IMG/VR virus record: IMGVR_UViG_3300031957_003203
Coordinates: 1-25,596 of that record
DNA length: 25,596 bases
Strand: one strand, 5' to 3'
DNA from: a virus
Shown here: positions 1-7,434 of the stretch, piece by piece
Layout of the letters: the number at the start of each line of letters is the position of its first letter
Position numbering within the stretch: position 1 is the stretch's first letter
The notes under the pieces: model-generated
Seen by the model: the letters and a program-made list of their open reading frames with translations, nothing else
Told to the model about the DNA's origin: nothing
Database searches by the model: none
Program-made: the position numbers and the translations under genes

Positions 1-11
1 TCGCGCCGCGT

Positions 12-88
12 GCCGCCTTAGCTCAGTTGGTTAGAGCGCTAGATTGTGGATCTAGAGGTCCCCCGTTCGAACCGGGGAGGCGGTACCA
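12..88 (+). tRNA. tRNA-His (GTG anticodon), probable phage attachment gene
   Basis: A full cloverleaf is visible. The acceptor stem pairs 12-18 with 78-84, starting with a G-U pair. The D arm is at 21 onward. The anticodon stem is CTAGA/TCTAG with loop TTGTGGA, and the T arm is CCCCG/CGGGG around TTCGAAC. The discriminator base is A at 85 and CCA is encoded at 86-88. Bacterial tRNA-His normally has an extra G-1 pairing with C73; here position 73 is A, as known for many Alphaproteobacteria. The integrase gene lies 77 bp from the tRNA 3' end, the usual layout when a phage integrates into the 3' part of a tRNA gene and rebuilds it. The partner attR repeat is not in this window. Confidence 0.96.
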
Positions 89-165
89 TTTACTTTTCAA
101 CCAGTTAAGTGCGTTCCGGAATGTTCCATTCCGACAACCGTTCTGGCGCTCATTCCGACACTTGT
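89..165. other. Left prophage end between tRNA-His and integrase, with candidate integrase arm sites
   Basis: This short non-coding stretch has a cluster of TTCCG-type words. The 10-mer CATTCCGACA occurs at 127-136 and again at 151-160, 24 bp apart in the same orientation, and the palindrome TTCCGGAA sits just upstream. Tyrosine integrases use short direct repeats next to the crossover core as arm sites, so these are candidates. The crossover core itself is probably the 3' half of the tRNA gene, but it cannot be delimited without attR. Confidence 0.4.
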
Positions 166-1368
166 TCATGACTTGCTCCGGCGGTGCTCGATGCGCATCA
201 GGGTTCCGGCCTGTTTTTGCGCAGTGGTTCGGTGGATGTAGGTGTCCAGCGTGGTGCGCTGTTTGTGACGTGAGAGGGCTTGCGCCCAGGTGTCTGGTAG
301 CCCGGCATCGCCCAGCTCGGTCAGGCCGCCATGCCGGAAATTGCGCATGCCGATTCCGGCCGGTAGTCCGGCCGCCTTGGCGATCCGGGCGGTGAGCTGT
401 TCCCGGAAGCGCTTCGGGAATGGGTCCCAGACCTTGATGTCGGTCTGCCGGCCGCGCTTGCGCGGGCGCATCAGCATCAACGTGCCCTGGACTTCCAGGA
501 GCGAAGCGAACCGCTCCAGCTCCGGATAGAAGACCACAATCTCTCCGGTCTGCGGGTCCACGCCTTCCAGCGGTGTCCATTCGTCACGGGTCTCGCCGCG
601 CCGGTTCTTGTTGTGCGTGACCAGGGTTTCGCCCGGCCGGTTACTGGGCCGCCAATCTGCCCAGGTCCGCCGGTCAAAGACATCAATCGGCCGCTGCAGG
701 AGATCCCAGCAGGCGCGCGCGGCGAAGGCCATTTGCGGCCACCCCATCTCCACCGCCTTCTCACAAAATCGGACAAGCTGGTCGTGACTGGCCGGTACGG
801 TCTCGGCGCGGGTCCGATCTATGTCCATCGCCTCGAACGGATTGAGGGCCGGCACATCGTCCGGCTTGCGCCGGCGGGCGACTTTCCAGGCCTTGCGGCA
901 AACATCCATGCACAGGGCGGCCTGGCGCGTGAGGCCCTGGCTGCGCAATTTGTCATAGACGGCGTCCACGGTTTGCGGCGTCAGCCGATCGAGCGGATAG
1001 CTGCCCAGGCGCTGGCCGTTCTTGAGTTTGTAGTTCCCGAACCGGTCGAGCGCGGTTTCGTAACCCTGCTTGGTCTCGGCCTGGAGTTCGCGATAGCGCC
1101 GGTCCTGGCGATAAATTCCACACAGCCAGTCGAAGCTGCCGAAATTTGCCGGCATGGCGCCAGGCTCTCGGCTCTGTCGCCAGTCTTGCAGCGCCTGGTT
1201 CATCTTGCCGGCGCGTTCCATGGCGCTGGCAAAGTCCGAGCCCAACGGCGTGGCCGGCAAGGGGCAGCCCGCCTTGCGGTCCCGCGTTGGCGGTGACCAA
1301 TACCAGGACACCTTTCCGGATTTGAGCTTTTTGGAGGTAACGAAGGGGGGGAGGTCTTCGGCGTTCAT
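166..1368 (-). CDS. int: Tyrosine-type phage integrase
   Basis: This 400-residue site-specific recombinase would integrate and excise the prophage at the tRNA-His gene. The C-terminal catalytic domain shows Arg226 (LLQRPIDVF), Arg345 in RNFRHGGLTELG, His368 in LSRHKQRTT and the nucleophile Tyr377 in LDTYIH. The usual His of the HxxR box is replaced by Arg342. The N-terminal part (about 80-165) fits a core-binding SAM-like domain. The open frame extends further upstream, but the start at 1368 gives a normal length and lies 5 bp after the stop of the upstream small HTH gene; the longer version would run through that gene. It is the last gene of the leftward operon and ends 77 bp from the tRNA. 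Confidence 0.93.
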   Translation of the reverse strand: MNAEDLPPFVTSKKLKSGKVSWYWSPPTRDRKAGCPLPATPLGSDFASAMERAGKMNQALQDWRQSREPGAMPANFGSFDWLCGIYRQDRRYRELQAETKQGYETALDRFGNYKLKNGQRLGSYPLDRLTPQTVDAVYDKLRSQGLTRQAALCMDVCRKAWKVARRRKPDDVPALNPFEAMDIDRTRAETVPASHDQLVRFCEKAVEMGWPQMAFAARACWDLLQRPIDVFDRRTWADWRPSNRPGETLVTHNKNRRGETRDEWTPLEGVDPQTGEIVVFYPELERFASLLEVQGTLMLMRPRKRGRQTDIKVWDPFPKRFREQLTARIAKAAGLPAGIGMRNFRHGGLTELGDAGLPDTWAQALSRHKQRTTLDTYIHRTTAQKQAGTLMRIEHRRSKS

Positions 1369-1373
1369 GGTGA

Positions 1374-1661
1374 CTAGACGAGTTCCGAGAGATCGCCGGT
1401 TCCCCGGCGGCCGTGTATTTTGTCCAGTGCCGCGTCCAGATCCTCGATCAACCATCTGTGGCCCTTGCCCATGATCATGCGCGGGGCAGGATACAGCTTT
1501 TCCCGTCCCCGGCAATTTGGGGTGGTGTCGAGGTCTTCACCGGGCTTGGCACAGGCCTGCAGGAATGCGGTCACCGATTTTTCGTCGACATAGGCCGCCG
1601 CCGTTTCCGCGCGCATCTGGCGCGGCCATCCGTGATAGTTGGGCTGACGGGCGGCAGACAT
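1374..1661 (-). CDS. Small HTH protein, excisionase-like candidate
   Basis: A 95-residue protein directly upstream of the integrase gene and read in the same direction. The segment MRAETAAAYVDEKSVTAFLQ (about residues 16-35) resembles the N-terminal helix-turn-helix of AlpA/Xis-type proteins, where a tAA-YL pattern opens the recognition helix pair. It is followed by a basic stretch and a likely amphipathic C-terminus. The start at 1661 is chosen because it lies 2 bp after the stop of the preceding gene; the longer frame would overlap that gene heavily. Position next to int makes a directionality factor likely, but this is inference from size, motif and place. A small transcription factor is the alternative. 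Confidence 0.6.
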   Translation of the reverse strand: MSAARQPNYHGWPRQMRAETAAAYVDEKSVTAFLQACAKPGEDLDTTPNCRGREKLYPAPRMIMGKGHRWLIEDLDAALDKIHGRRGTGDLSELV

Positions 1662-1663
1662 GG

Positions 1664-2254
1664 TCAGGGCTCCAGCTCCTCGCTCGGAAGAACTGCAGCG
1701 GTCGGCTCTGCGCAGTGGCTGCACAGATCGACCTCGACCCACCAGCAGGGTCCGCGCCCGTCCACGCAGGGCCGAGTTTCGGTGCAACCGCATTTTCGGC
1801 ATTCGAGGAAGTGGCCGAAGTAGTCAGTTAGCCAGCCTTCAAGTGGAGTATCGACAGGCCCGGCATGGCCGACGTTCGTATCATCAACGTCTACATTGTA
1901 GAATTGGATGCGCGCTTGGCCGGCATCGCATTGGCTGTTTGCCAGCGTGATCAGGGCCTTGAGGGCTGCACGCGTGTTCTCGGGGTCGAGAGTTTGTGTG
2001 TCGGCTTCCAGCTCGCTGGGCTGATAGCCGTCCGGTTCCAGGTCGCCAGCCGTTTCCAGTGCCAGAGGTCGAATGATGCCGTGCCTGACGTGGGTCATCT
2101 CCTCGATGAAGGCTTCAATATCCATATCGTTCAAGGTGGCCACCACGGCCGCGCTGGAGGCAAAGGATTTGATGTCGATGTAGATTTCGGGGTACTTGGC
2201 GCGGCGGCGCGTGTCGCGCTGCCGGCGCCAGGCGAGTTCGGTGCGCTTTCTCAT
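1664..2254 (-). CDS. Hypothetical phage protein with C-terminal cysteine-rich zinc-ribbon-like region
   Basis: A 196-residue protein of unknown role. The N-terminus is very basic. The middle is acidic and mostly helical. The C-terminus (about 150-185) has CRKCGC, then a single Cys, then GPCWW, then DLCSHC, which looks like a small metal-binding knuckle. Its ATG overlaps the TGA of the upstream MazG-like gene (ATGA at 2251-2254), which supports this start over a longer frame and suggests translational coupling. I do not recognise a named family with certainty. Confidence 0.75.
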   Translation of the reverse strand: MRKRTELAWRRQRDTRRRAKYPEIYIDIKSFASSAAVVATLNDMDIEAFIEEMTHVRHGIIRPLALETAGDLEPDGYQPSELEADTQTLDPENTRAALKALITLANSQCDAGQARIQFYNVDVDDTNVGHAGPVDTPLEGWLTDYFGHFLECRKCGCTETRPCVDGRGPCWWVEVDLCSHCAEPTAAVLPSEELEP

Positions 2255-3249
2255 GCGGCCGCCTCGTCGCCATAAGGAGATGCGGTCGGCCGGAGTGCCG
2301 GCATCCAGAAGCCGGGGCGGAGATTGCCAATCGCCCGGCCTGTCGATGCGAGAATGAATTCTCCGTCCACATCCGCAAAGACGAGCTGTGCGCGCTTGTG
2401 GGTTGTGCGCCAGATCCAGATCGGGGCGCTTCGATCTGCATTGCCGCTCCAGACGCCGGGCCACTTCTGGTCCGGCTCACTTCGTTCACACTCTTCCCAG
2501 AGTTCCGAGATCGGTATCCACGCGGCGCCGGCGTCCTGTTCGGTTTCAGGTTGAGCGGTATGGCGGGTGATCTCGTTGTCATTTCCCTCCACGCCCCGCT
2601 CGGAGAGCATCATCGCGAAATTCGCGATGTCGACTGGGTCGCCCTTGTGGACGTGTTTGATCAGCAGCTGGGTGAGATGCGCGGTGGTGCAGGCGAGAGG
2701 ATTGTCCCAGCCGGCCATGCCTTCGCGGCGAGCCTGGGCGAGCTTGGCCTTCATGCGGGCGGCGAAGCGCTCGACCGCGATATCGTCGGTGTGTTGATCG
2801 AGGCCGTCCAGCCTTGTGGCCAGCTCGTATTTCTCGCTGGTCGCGTTGAATTTCCTGACTATGGCTCGGGCGAGATTGATGTCGAGTTTCGCCGCCAGGA
2901 GATCCAGCGCGATCGCGACATCGGCCATTTCATCGGCGATGTCATCCAGGGTGGCGCTGCTGCCCTTGATGCCCAGCTGGGAGCGCCGATATTTCTTCAA
3001 GGCTTCCAGGAGTTCGCCGGTCTCGCCGCCCACCTCCAATGCGCGGAAAGACAGGTCGGCTGCTTCGCTGCCGGGCCATTCCGCCTGGCGTCTGGCGCTG
3101 GCCTCTCGCAGGTCGGAAAAGAGGAGGCCAGGCTTGCCGATCACCCCCTCAGCTTGAAGGGCGAGGGCAATCGTTTCGGCGAGGTCGGCGCTGCCGGTCT
3201 TATTGCCAATTACCCGCAGGGCGGTCTTCATCTTGTTCATGTTGCTCAT
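2251..3249 (-). CDS. MazG-like nucleotide pyrophosphohydrolase fused to further C-terminal domains
   Basis: A 332-residue multidomain protein. Residues about 60-145 match the all-alpha NTP pyrophosphohydrolase fold: EVGGETGELLEALKK (72-86; metal ligands likely Glu76 and Glu79) and then DDIADEMADVAIALDLLA (102-119; Glu107 and Asp110). The family hydrolyses NTPs or dNTPs to monophosphate and pyrophosphate. A second block (about 160-218) with a WDNP and KGDPVDIANFAMM pattern is common in phage proteins. The end (about 243-325, starting WIPISELWEE and ending GFWMPA) resembles DUF551-like tails. The start at 3249 overlaps the upstream stop (ATGA). It may clean or rebalance nucleotide pools during infection; substrate unknown. 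Confidence 0.8.
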   Translation of the reverse strand: MSNMNKMKTALRVIGNKTGSADLAETIALALQAEGVIGKPGLLFSDLREASARRQAEWPGSEAADLSFRALEVGGETGELLEALKKYRRSQLGIKGSSATLDDIADEMADVAIALDLLAAKLDINLARAIVRKFNATSEKYELATRLDGLDQHTDDIAVERFAARMKAKLAQARREGMAGWDNPLACTTAHLTQLLIKHVHKGDPVDIANFAMMLSERGVEGNDNEITRHTAQPETEQDAGAAWIPISELWEECERSEPDQKWPGVWSGNADRSAPIWIWRTTHKRAQLVFADVDGEFILASTGRAIGNLRPGFWMPALRPTASPYGDEAAA

Positions 3250-3620
3250 CCCTGGGCCTCCTCTTGGCGCATGTCGCGGCGGGCGATGGTGTAAAGGCGG
3301 CCGGTCACCGAGTTGGGCTTGCGGCCGAGCTTGCGGGCGATATCGATCGTGCGGGCGCCGTCGAGGCGCATGCGCTGGATCGTCTCGTCTTCCTTGGGGG
3401 TGAAGCGCCGGACCTGGTGGCCGCCGCGTATCATCACGCGGGGGCCTTTGATCTCGGACCAGGACTGGCCCGGGTTGGGTGCTTCGACGCCGAGGCGCGT
3501 GCAATGCCATGCGATGGTGTCAGGCGAGACATCCAGTGCAGCGGCGATGGCTTCATAAGTCTCGCCGCGCTCACGGCGCTCGCACATGTCTTCGACTTTT
3601 CCGGGGGTCATCTTTCCCAT
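3246..3620 (-). CDS. Small DNA-binding protein with two helix-turn-helix segments
   Basis: A 124-residue basic protein. Residues about 5-45 (ERGETYEAIAAALDVSPDTI) form a resolvase/sigma-like HTH. Residues about 72-115 (FTPKEDETIQRM, then IDIARKLGRKPNSVTGRL) form a second homeodomain/Myb-like HTH, as in GcrA-like and phage regulatory proteins. The ATG at 3620 shares its A with the TGA of the upstream gene (TGATG); a GTG one codon earlier is possible. It probably binds DNA and regulates phage genes, but no target is visible. Upstream and downstream genes overlap it, so it is part of the leftward operon. Confidence 0.75.
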   Translation of the reverse strand: MGKMTPGKVEDMCERRERGETYEAIAAALDVSPDTIAWHCTRLGVEAPNPGQSWSEIKGPRVMIRGGHQVRRFTPKEDETIQRMRLDGARTIDIARKLGRKPNSVTGRLYTIARRDMRQEEAQG

Positions 3621-4006
3621 CACTGCACCGCCTTTCCGGCGCGGGCATTAAGCAGCGCTTGAGCTTGTTGCGCCGAGGCAGTCTCGAACCGGCGGTGGCG
3701 CTCGCCATCAGGCGTGATGACTTCCAACTGATGCACCTGAAAGAGGCCTCCGAGGGTCCAGTTGCACGGTTTGCCATCCGCCTTGCCACGAGGGGCCGGT
3801 GCGTTGGTCCAGCGTCCCACGCATGAGAAACCCAGGAATCTCTCGACTTCTTCAAAGCTGCCTCCTGCGCCAGCATTTATGAGGTCGTGCGCGGCCTGCA
3901 CCGTTCCACACATTGGGCACACGAACGCCAAGTGTTCTCGGCAGGGCATTCCTTGGGCCTGTAGTTCCGCATGGAATTCTTCGACGGTGATCTTGCGAAC
4001 GTCCAT
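3620..4006 (-). CDS. Phage zinc-ribbon protein resembling the VVA0879 family
   Basis: A 128-residue protein. It has FVCPMCGTVQ (about residues 28-37), then GFSCVGRW, then GKPCNWTLGGLFQVHQLEV, and a C-terminus rich in Ala and Gln. A CPxCG knuckle followed by FSCxGR and a GC-x-GGLF segment is the pattern I associate with the VVA0879 family of phage and prophage proteins, whose function is unknown to me. The ATG at 4006 shares a base with the stop of the ParB-like gene. Its last residues, AGKAVQ, are identical to the end of the ParB-like protein because both gene junctions carry the same 25-bp sequence. Confidence 0.72.
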   Translation of the reverse strand: MDVRKITVEEFHAELQAQGMPCREHLAFVCPMCGTVQAAHDLINAGAGGSFEEVERFLGFSCVGRWTNAPAPRGKADGKPCNWTLGGLFQVHQLEVITPDGERHRRFETASAQQAQALLNARAGKAVQ

Positions 4007-6129
4007 CACTGCACCGCCTTTCCGGCGAGCATGGCGGTGACCCGCTCTTGCGTTGTTGCGTCGGCCGCGAATTCCAGCTCAGGCGGGCACCAGGCTGGGT
4101 CTCGCTCTTCATGAGTCAGGATGAAGTCGATGCTGACATCCTTGCCGCCGGGCATCTTGGCGACTTCATGGCCGGGGATGCCGGCGGCGAGCGCGATCTG
4201 GCGGCGCTGGGCGAGGGTGAAATTGGCCAGATAGTCGGCCGTCATTTCAAATGCCGGCACCGTCTGGAAGCGCAGGAGGCAGAGCGCCAAGTCCATGACC
4301 GGGGCTTTGCTGCCGGGCGCGGCGCGATAGCCCGGCCAATCGCCGCACTGTGAGGCCACGATGGCGGCGAAAATGCGGGTCAGCACCTGCATCGGCTGGT
4401 CCAGGAGTGTGGCCAGTGCGGCTTGCCGGTTGCTGACGTGGACATGCGGGGCTTTGATCTCAAAGCCGGCCGGCTTCTCCAGCTGGAGGAAGGCCTCTGC
4501 CAGCGCTGCCGGTGGGGCAATGCGATCATCCTCGCCCGATGAGGCGTGCCCGCGAATCCAGTCGCCGGGAAAGCCATTGTCGGTTCGCGCATAGGCGGCC
4601 GGCAGCAGGCTGATGATCGCAATCGAGAGGGCGAGTTCGGGCGGGGCATTGGCAATGCCCGTCTGCAGGCGCTGGGTTTTGATGACCGCCGCCTGGTTCC
4701 AGTGTTTCGGGCCGAAGGGCGCAACACTGTCTTCCTTGGTCTCGCCGGTGGCGGTTTCCCGCGTGACCTTGACCGGTTGATTGCCGGACGGGTTGAGGTC
4801 GCTTTTCCTGACCACGCGTTGCTCTTTGATGCGGCTATCGTAGTTCAGGACCAGGATATAGCCGACCGGGAGTGCCGTGTTTTCATCGGCTTCGGCGTAA
4901 TTACTGGAGTCGAAATAGTCCCGGATCTCTGCGAAGGCGGCTCCGTCGCGTTTGAGCTGCTTGGCGCGACGCTTCATCGCGGCCGTCTGCAGCGTGGTGA
5001 CCAGGGCCTTGTCGACGTAAAGGACTTCCCCGGTCTCCGGGTCCTCCATTGTCTCACCGTCATATTCGGAGGGGTCGAATCCGGCTTCGCTTGCGGGCAG
5101 ACCTTCGCGGCGCATTTGCGAGACGACCTGGTCGTAAGTGATCCAGTAATTACTGCCCTTCGCGGTGCCCTCGACCAGGTGCGGCAAGGCGTTGCGCTGG
5201 CGCTCATGGCTGGCTTTACGGACGGCGCGGGCCTGGGCCAGCGTGATCTGCTCGGCTGATAGGGCTTCCTGGAGTTCGGGGGCCAGATCCGTGACCAGAT
5301 TGAGCTGAAGCTGCAACCAACGCTCACTCTTGCCCAGGTTCGCGGCCAGTTCCTTCATGGCGATGCCGATGGCCATGCGGGTTTCGCTGGCGATTTCCTC
5401 TTCGGTGAAGCCCTTCTCGATCGGGTCGCCCTTGTAGATCTCGGCGAGGATTTCCTTGATGCGCATCTCGCGGTAGGCGGCGATGCCGCGCGCCTCTTCC
5501 ATGGGCGGCGGGTCGCGGCGCACGCGGTTTTCCGCGAGGGCGATCAGCAGCATGTCGCGGTCGGTGAGGTCTTCGACCAGGGCGCGCACCGGATAGTCGG
5601 CCGGGGCTTCGCCGCGCTCGATCAGAAGGCCGATCGCGCGCCAGCGCCGCTCGCCGGCGGCCAGCTCGTAACAGCCGGCCTCGGTCGGGTGGGGCCGCAT
5701 GACCAGATTCTGCTTCAGGCCCTTCTCGGCAATGGAGGAGGCCAGCTCTTCCAAGGCTTCCGGATCGAAGGTCTTGCGCGGGTTGATGTCTGACCGGCGG
5801 ATCTTGGAATGCGGGACGTGGGACAAGTCGTCAGCGCCGGTGTTGGCCGGTTCGGCGCTGTTGGCAGGGGGCGGGGCCGATGCCTCGCCACGCCAGACGC
5901 TGGCCAGGGCGCGGGCGGTGGGGGACACGGTGAAGGGTTCGATGCTGATCAGGCCCGCATCCGCCAGGCGCAAGGTTGATTTGCGGGCGTTGGAATCGTT
6001 GCGGCCCAGCGTCTTGGCCAGATCGGTCCAGGACGGTTTGTCCAGGCCGCTATCGGCCTGATCGGCGAGGGCTTCGATCAAGGCCGGGTCCGCGATCTTG
6101 AAGGCGTCTTGTGTGGGTTGAGCGGTCAT
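4006..6129 (-). CDS. Large ParB/Spo0J-like protein with extra N- and C-terminal domains
   Basis: A 707-residue protein, about twice the usual ParB length. Residues about 1-80 look like a winged-helix segment, followed by a Pro/Ala linker. Residues about 103-215 are a ParB N-terminal domain: INPRKTF, a GERRWRA box (159-165) and ENRVRRDPPPMEEARG. Residues about 255-303 are the ParB/KorB HTH (KELAANLGKSERWLQLQLNL). The remaining 400 residues are not recognised. ParB proteins bind palindromic centromere sites and use CTP through the GERR box; related phage proteins act as nucleases or regulators. No ParA is seen in the window. Four copies of a strict palindrome in this prophage are possible targets (speculative). 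Its ATG overlaps the upstream stop. Confidence 0.9.
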   Translation of the reverse strand: MTAQPTQDAFKIADPALIEALADQADSGLDKPSWTDLAKTLGRNDSNARKSTLRLADAGLISIEPFTVSPTARALASVWRGEASAPPPANSAEPANTGADDLSHVPHSKIRRSDINPRKTFDPEALEELASSIAEKGLKQNLVMRPHPTEAGCYELAAGERRWRAIGLLIERGEAPADYPVRALVEDLTDRDMLLIALAENRVRRDPPPMEEARGIAAYREMRIKEILAEIYKGDPIEKGFTEEEIASETRMAIGIAMKELAANLGKSERWLQLQLNLVTDLAPELQEALSAEQITLAQARAVRKASHERQRNALPHLVEGTAKGSNYWITYDQVVSQMRREGLPASEAGFDPSEYDGETMEDPETGEVLYVDKALVTTLQTAAMKRRAKQLKRDGAAFAEIRDYFDSSNYAEADENTALPVGYILVLNYDSRIKEQRVVRKSDLNPSGNQPVKVTRETATGETKEDSVAPFGPKHWNQAAVIKTQRLQTGIANAPPELALSIAIISLLPAAYARTDNGFPGDWIRGHASSGEDDRIAPPAALAEAFLQLEKPAGFEIKAPHVHVSNRQAALATLLDQPMQVLTRIFAAIVASQCGDWPGYRAAPGSKAPVMDLALCLLRFQTVPAFEMTADYLANFTLAQRRQIALAAGIPGHEVAKMPGGKDVSIDFILTHEERDPAWCPPELEFAADATTQERVTAMLAGKAVQ

Positions 6130-6338
6130 GAGGGGGCTCCTTGTTGGATCAACAGGTCGGCCAGGGCTCTCGCGTCGGCAGGCGTCAGCAGGCTGGACAT
6201 GCGTTCATTGTTGAAAATGAGGGTGAGGCGCACGGCGTTGGGCATGTGCTCGACCGTGATTTCTTCCCGGTTCTTCGGAAAGCGCGTAAGTTGCGATCCG
6301 GAAACGGAGAATGTCTGGATGTCGTTATTGCAAGACAT
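6126..6338 (-). CDS. Small hypothetical protein overlapping the start of a divergent gene
   Basis: A 70-residue protein of unknown function with a LTPADARALADLLI helix near the C-terminus. The start at 6338 is preceded on the minus strand by GAGGG at a good 8-nt spacing. Its stop overlaps the ATG of the ParB-like gene (ATGA), so it belongs to the leftward operon. Its first codons overlap the first codons of the rightward gene at 6319, so the two genes share about 20 bp head to head. Confidence 0.7.
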   Translation of the reverse strand: MSCNNDIQTFSVSGSQLTRFPKNREEITVEHMPNAVRLTLIFNNERMSSLLTPADARALADLLIQQGAPS

Positions 6339-6627
6339 GTTGAATGCCCTCGATCGATGGGATGAGTGGAAGCGCATGCGGGCCGCACCGGCGCGCGTGG
6401 ATGAGCTGGAAGAGCGGCTGGCGGCGCTGGAAGGGCGCCTGGCCCCGACGCCCGGTGATCCGTCCCTGCCGCTGTGTGAGCTGTGCCGGGAAGGCCGCAT
6501 GAAGACGATTGCGATCAAAGACGATCCGAAGTTCGCCTTTGCCGGGCTCAAGCGGCACACGCTGAAGTGCCAGAACGCGGCATGTGGCCATACCGAGACG
6601 CGGCAGGTTGACCCGAACAAGCGCTGA
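6319..6627 (+). CDS. Rightward small protein with coiled coil and zinc ribbon
   Basis: A 102-residue protein. Residues about 1-45 are helical and heptad-like (RVDELEERLAALEGRL). The C-terminal half has CELCREGRM and, about 35 residues later, CQNAACGHTETR, giving two Cys pairs of a zinc ribbon. The ATG at 6319 follows GGAGA at 8 nt; an ATG at 6337 is also in frame. It is the only rightward gene inside the leftward block. Its 5' end overlaps the divergent gene 6126-6338, and its 3' end lies 8 bp from the end of the leftward gene 6636-7076. A promoter for it would have to lie inside the neighbouring coding sequence. Confidence 0.65.
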   Translation: MSLLQDMLNALDRWDEWKRMRAAPARVDELEERLAALEGRLAPTPGDPSLPLCELCREGRMKTIAIKDDPKFAFAGLKRHTLKCQNAACGHTETRQVDPNKR

Positions 6628-6635
6628 CCTTTTCA

Positions 6636-7076
6636 TCAACTTCCCGCCTTCTTCTTGCCGCCGGCCGGCTCGGCCAGCGTCACGCGGAAAGGTTTCAGGG
6701 ACAGGATGCCGGTGGCTTCCAGGCGGCGGGCAGCATGGCGAACTGCGGTGTCCGAGCGCTGAGTGCGCAGTACGACTTCCGACCAATCGGGGAAGTCCAG
6801 ACCCTCGCAACGCTGGCGGAAGAGTTCCAGCAGGGTTGGCAGGTCGGTCACGGGCACCAGGCGGGCGCGATCAAGATTGCGGCCCTGCAAGTCCATGAGG
6901 GCCGTGCGCTTTTGCGACTCGGCCCACTGGTCCAGATCGTCGAGGTCATAGACGATCCGCCCGCCCAGCCGCACAAAGTTCGGCCCGCGCCCTTCACGGC
7001 GTAGCGACGTCAAAAGGCTGATGGAAACGCCCATTCGCAGGGCGGCGGCGTTCACGCTGATATATTGCGCTTTCAT
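6636..7076 (-). CDS. MerR/AlpA-like helix-turn-helix regulator
   Basis: A 146-residue protein. The N-terminus reads ISVNAAALRMGVSISLLTSL then GRGPNFVRLGGRIVYDLDDLDQW, the pattern of AlpA/excisionase-type winged HTH proteins. A second part (about 70-146) with RSDTAVRHAARRLEATGILS resembles another winged helix and ends in a Lys-rich tail. It lies 15 bp downstream of the first gene of the leftward operon. It could be the real directionality factor or an early regulator; the sequence does not decide. Confidence 0.72.
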   Translation of the reverse strand: MKAQYISVNAAALRMGVSISLLTSLRREGRGPNFVRLGGRIVYDLDDLDQWAESQKRTALMDLQGRNLDRARLVPVTDLPTLLELFRQRCEGLDFPDWSEVVLRTQRSDTAVRHAARRLEATGILSLKPFRVTLAEPAGGKKKAGS

Positions 7077-7091
7077 GGGGGAGGCTCCGGA

Positions 7092-7433
7092 TCAGTCGGT
7101 GAAGGGGCGGCCGTGCGCGTCGATCGGCACCAGATGGCGCAAGGGTTCGACGCGAAGAATGCCGGTGAAGGGCGGGGTGGAGATGCGCACCTGGGCGGTG
7201 CCGGCCGTTCGGTCGATGGACTCGATCCGGCCTTCGACGCTGCGCCTCTGCATCAGGAAAGTGACGCGGCGATAGATGACCAGGAGCCGATCAAAGGCCC
7301 AGGGCTGGTCATCATTGGCGGGGGCGCAATCCTCGCCCACCGAACGGCGTTCGGTGGCGGGGCCAGCCAGCGGCGGGAAGGTGTGAATCTGAAAACCATC
7401 CTGCCCGGGGATGAATGCATGTGTGTCGACCAT
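7092..7433 (-). CDS. First gene of the leftward operon, hypothetical
   Basis: A 113-residue protein that I cannot assign to a family. The C-terminal half (VEGRIESIDRTAGTAQVRIS) looks like a small beta-barrel. It carries one copy of the repeated palindrome, read as ERRS in its own frame. The ATG at 7433 is preceded by GGAGG at 5 nt on the minus strand. That ribosome binding site lies inside a 9-bp hairpin (7435-7460), so translation may be controlled. It sits directly downstream of the two left operators. Confidence 0.68.
   Translation of the reverse strand: MVDTHAFIPGQDGFQIHTFPPLAGPATERRSVGEDCAPANDDQPWAFDRLLVIYRRVTFLMQRRSVEGRIESIDRTAGTAQVRISTPPFTGILRVEPLRHLVPIDAHGRPFTD
7337..7357. repeat. 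Dispersed palindrome copy 1 (core CGAACGGCGTTCG)
   Basis: A perfect 21-bp odd palindrome around a central G, inside the gene 7092-7433, where it reads as ERRS on the minus strand. Confidence 0.75.
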
Positions 7434-7434
7434 G

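Noticed and set aside
2398-3294. 298-residue plus-strand frame
   Set aside because: Antisense to the MazG-like gene, whose motifs are convincing; no start signal or operon context.
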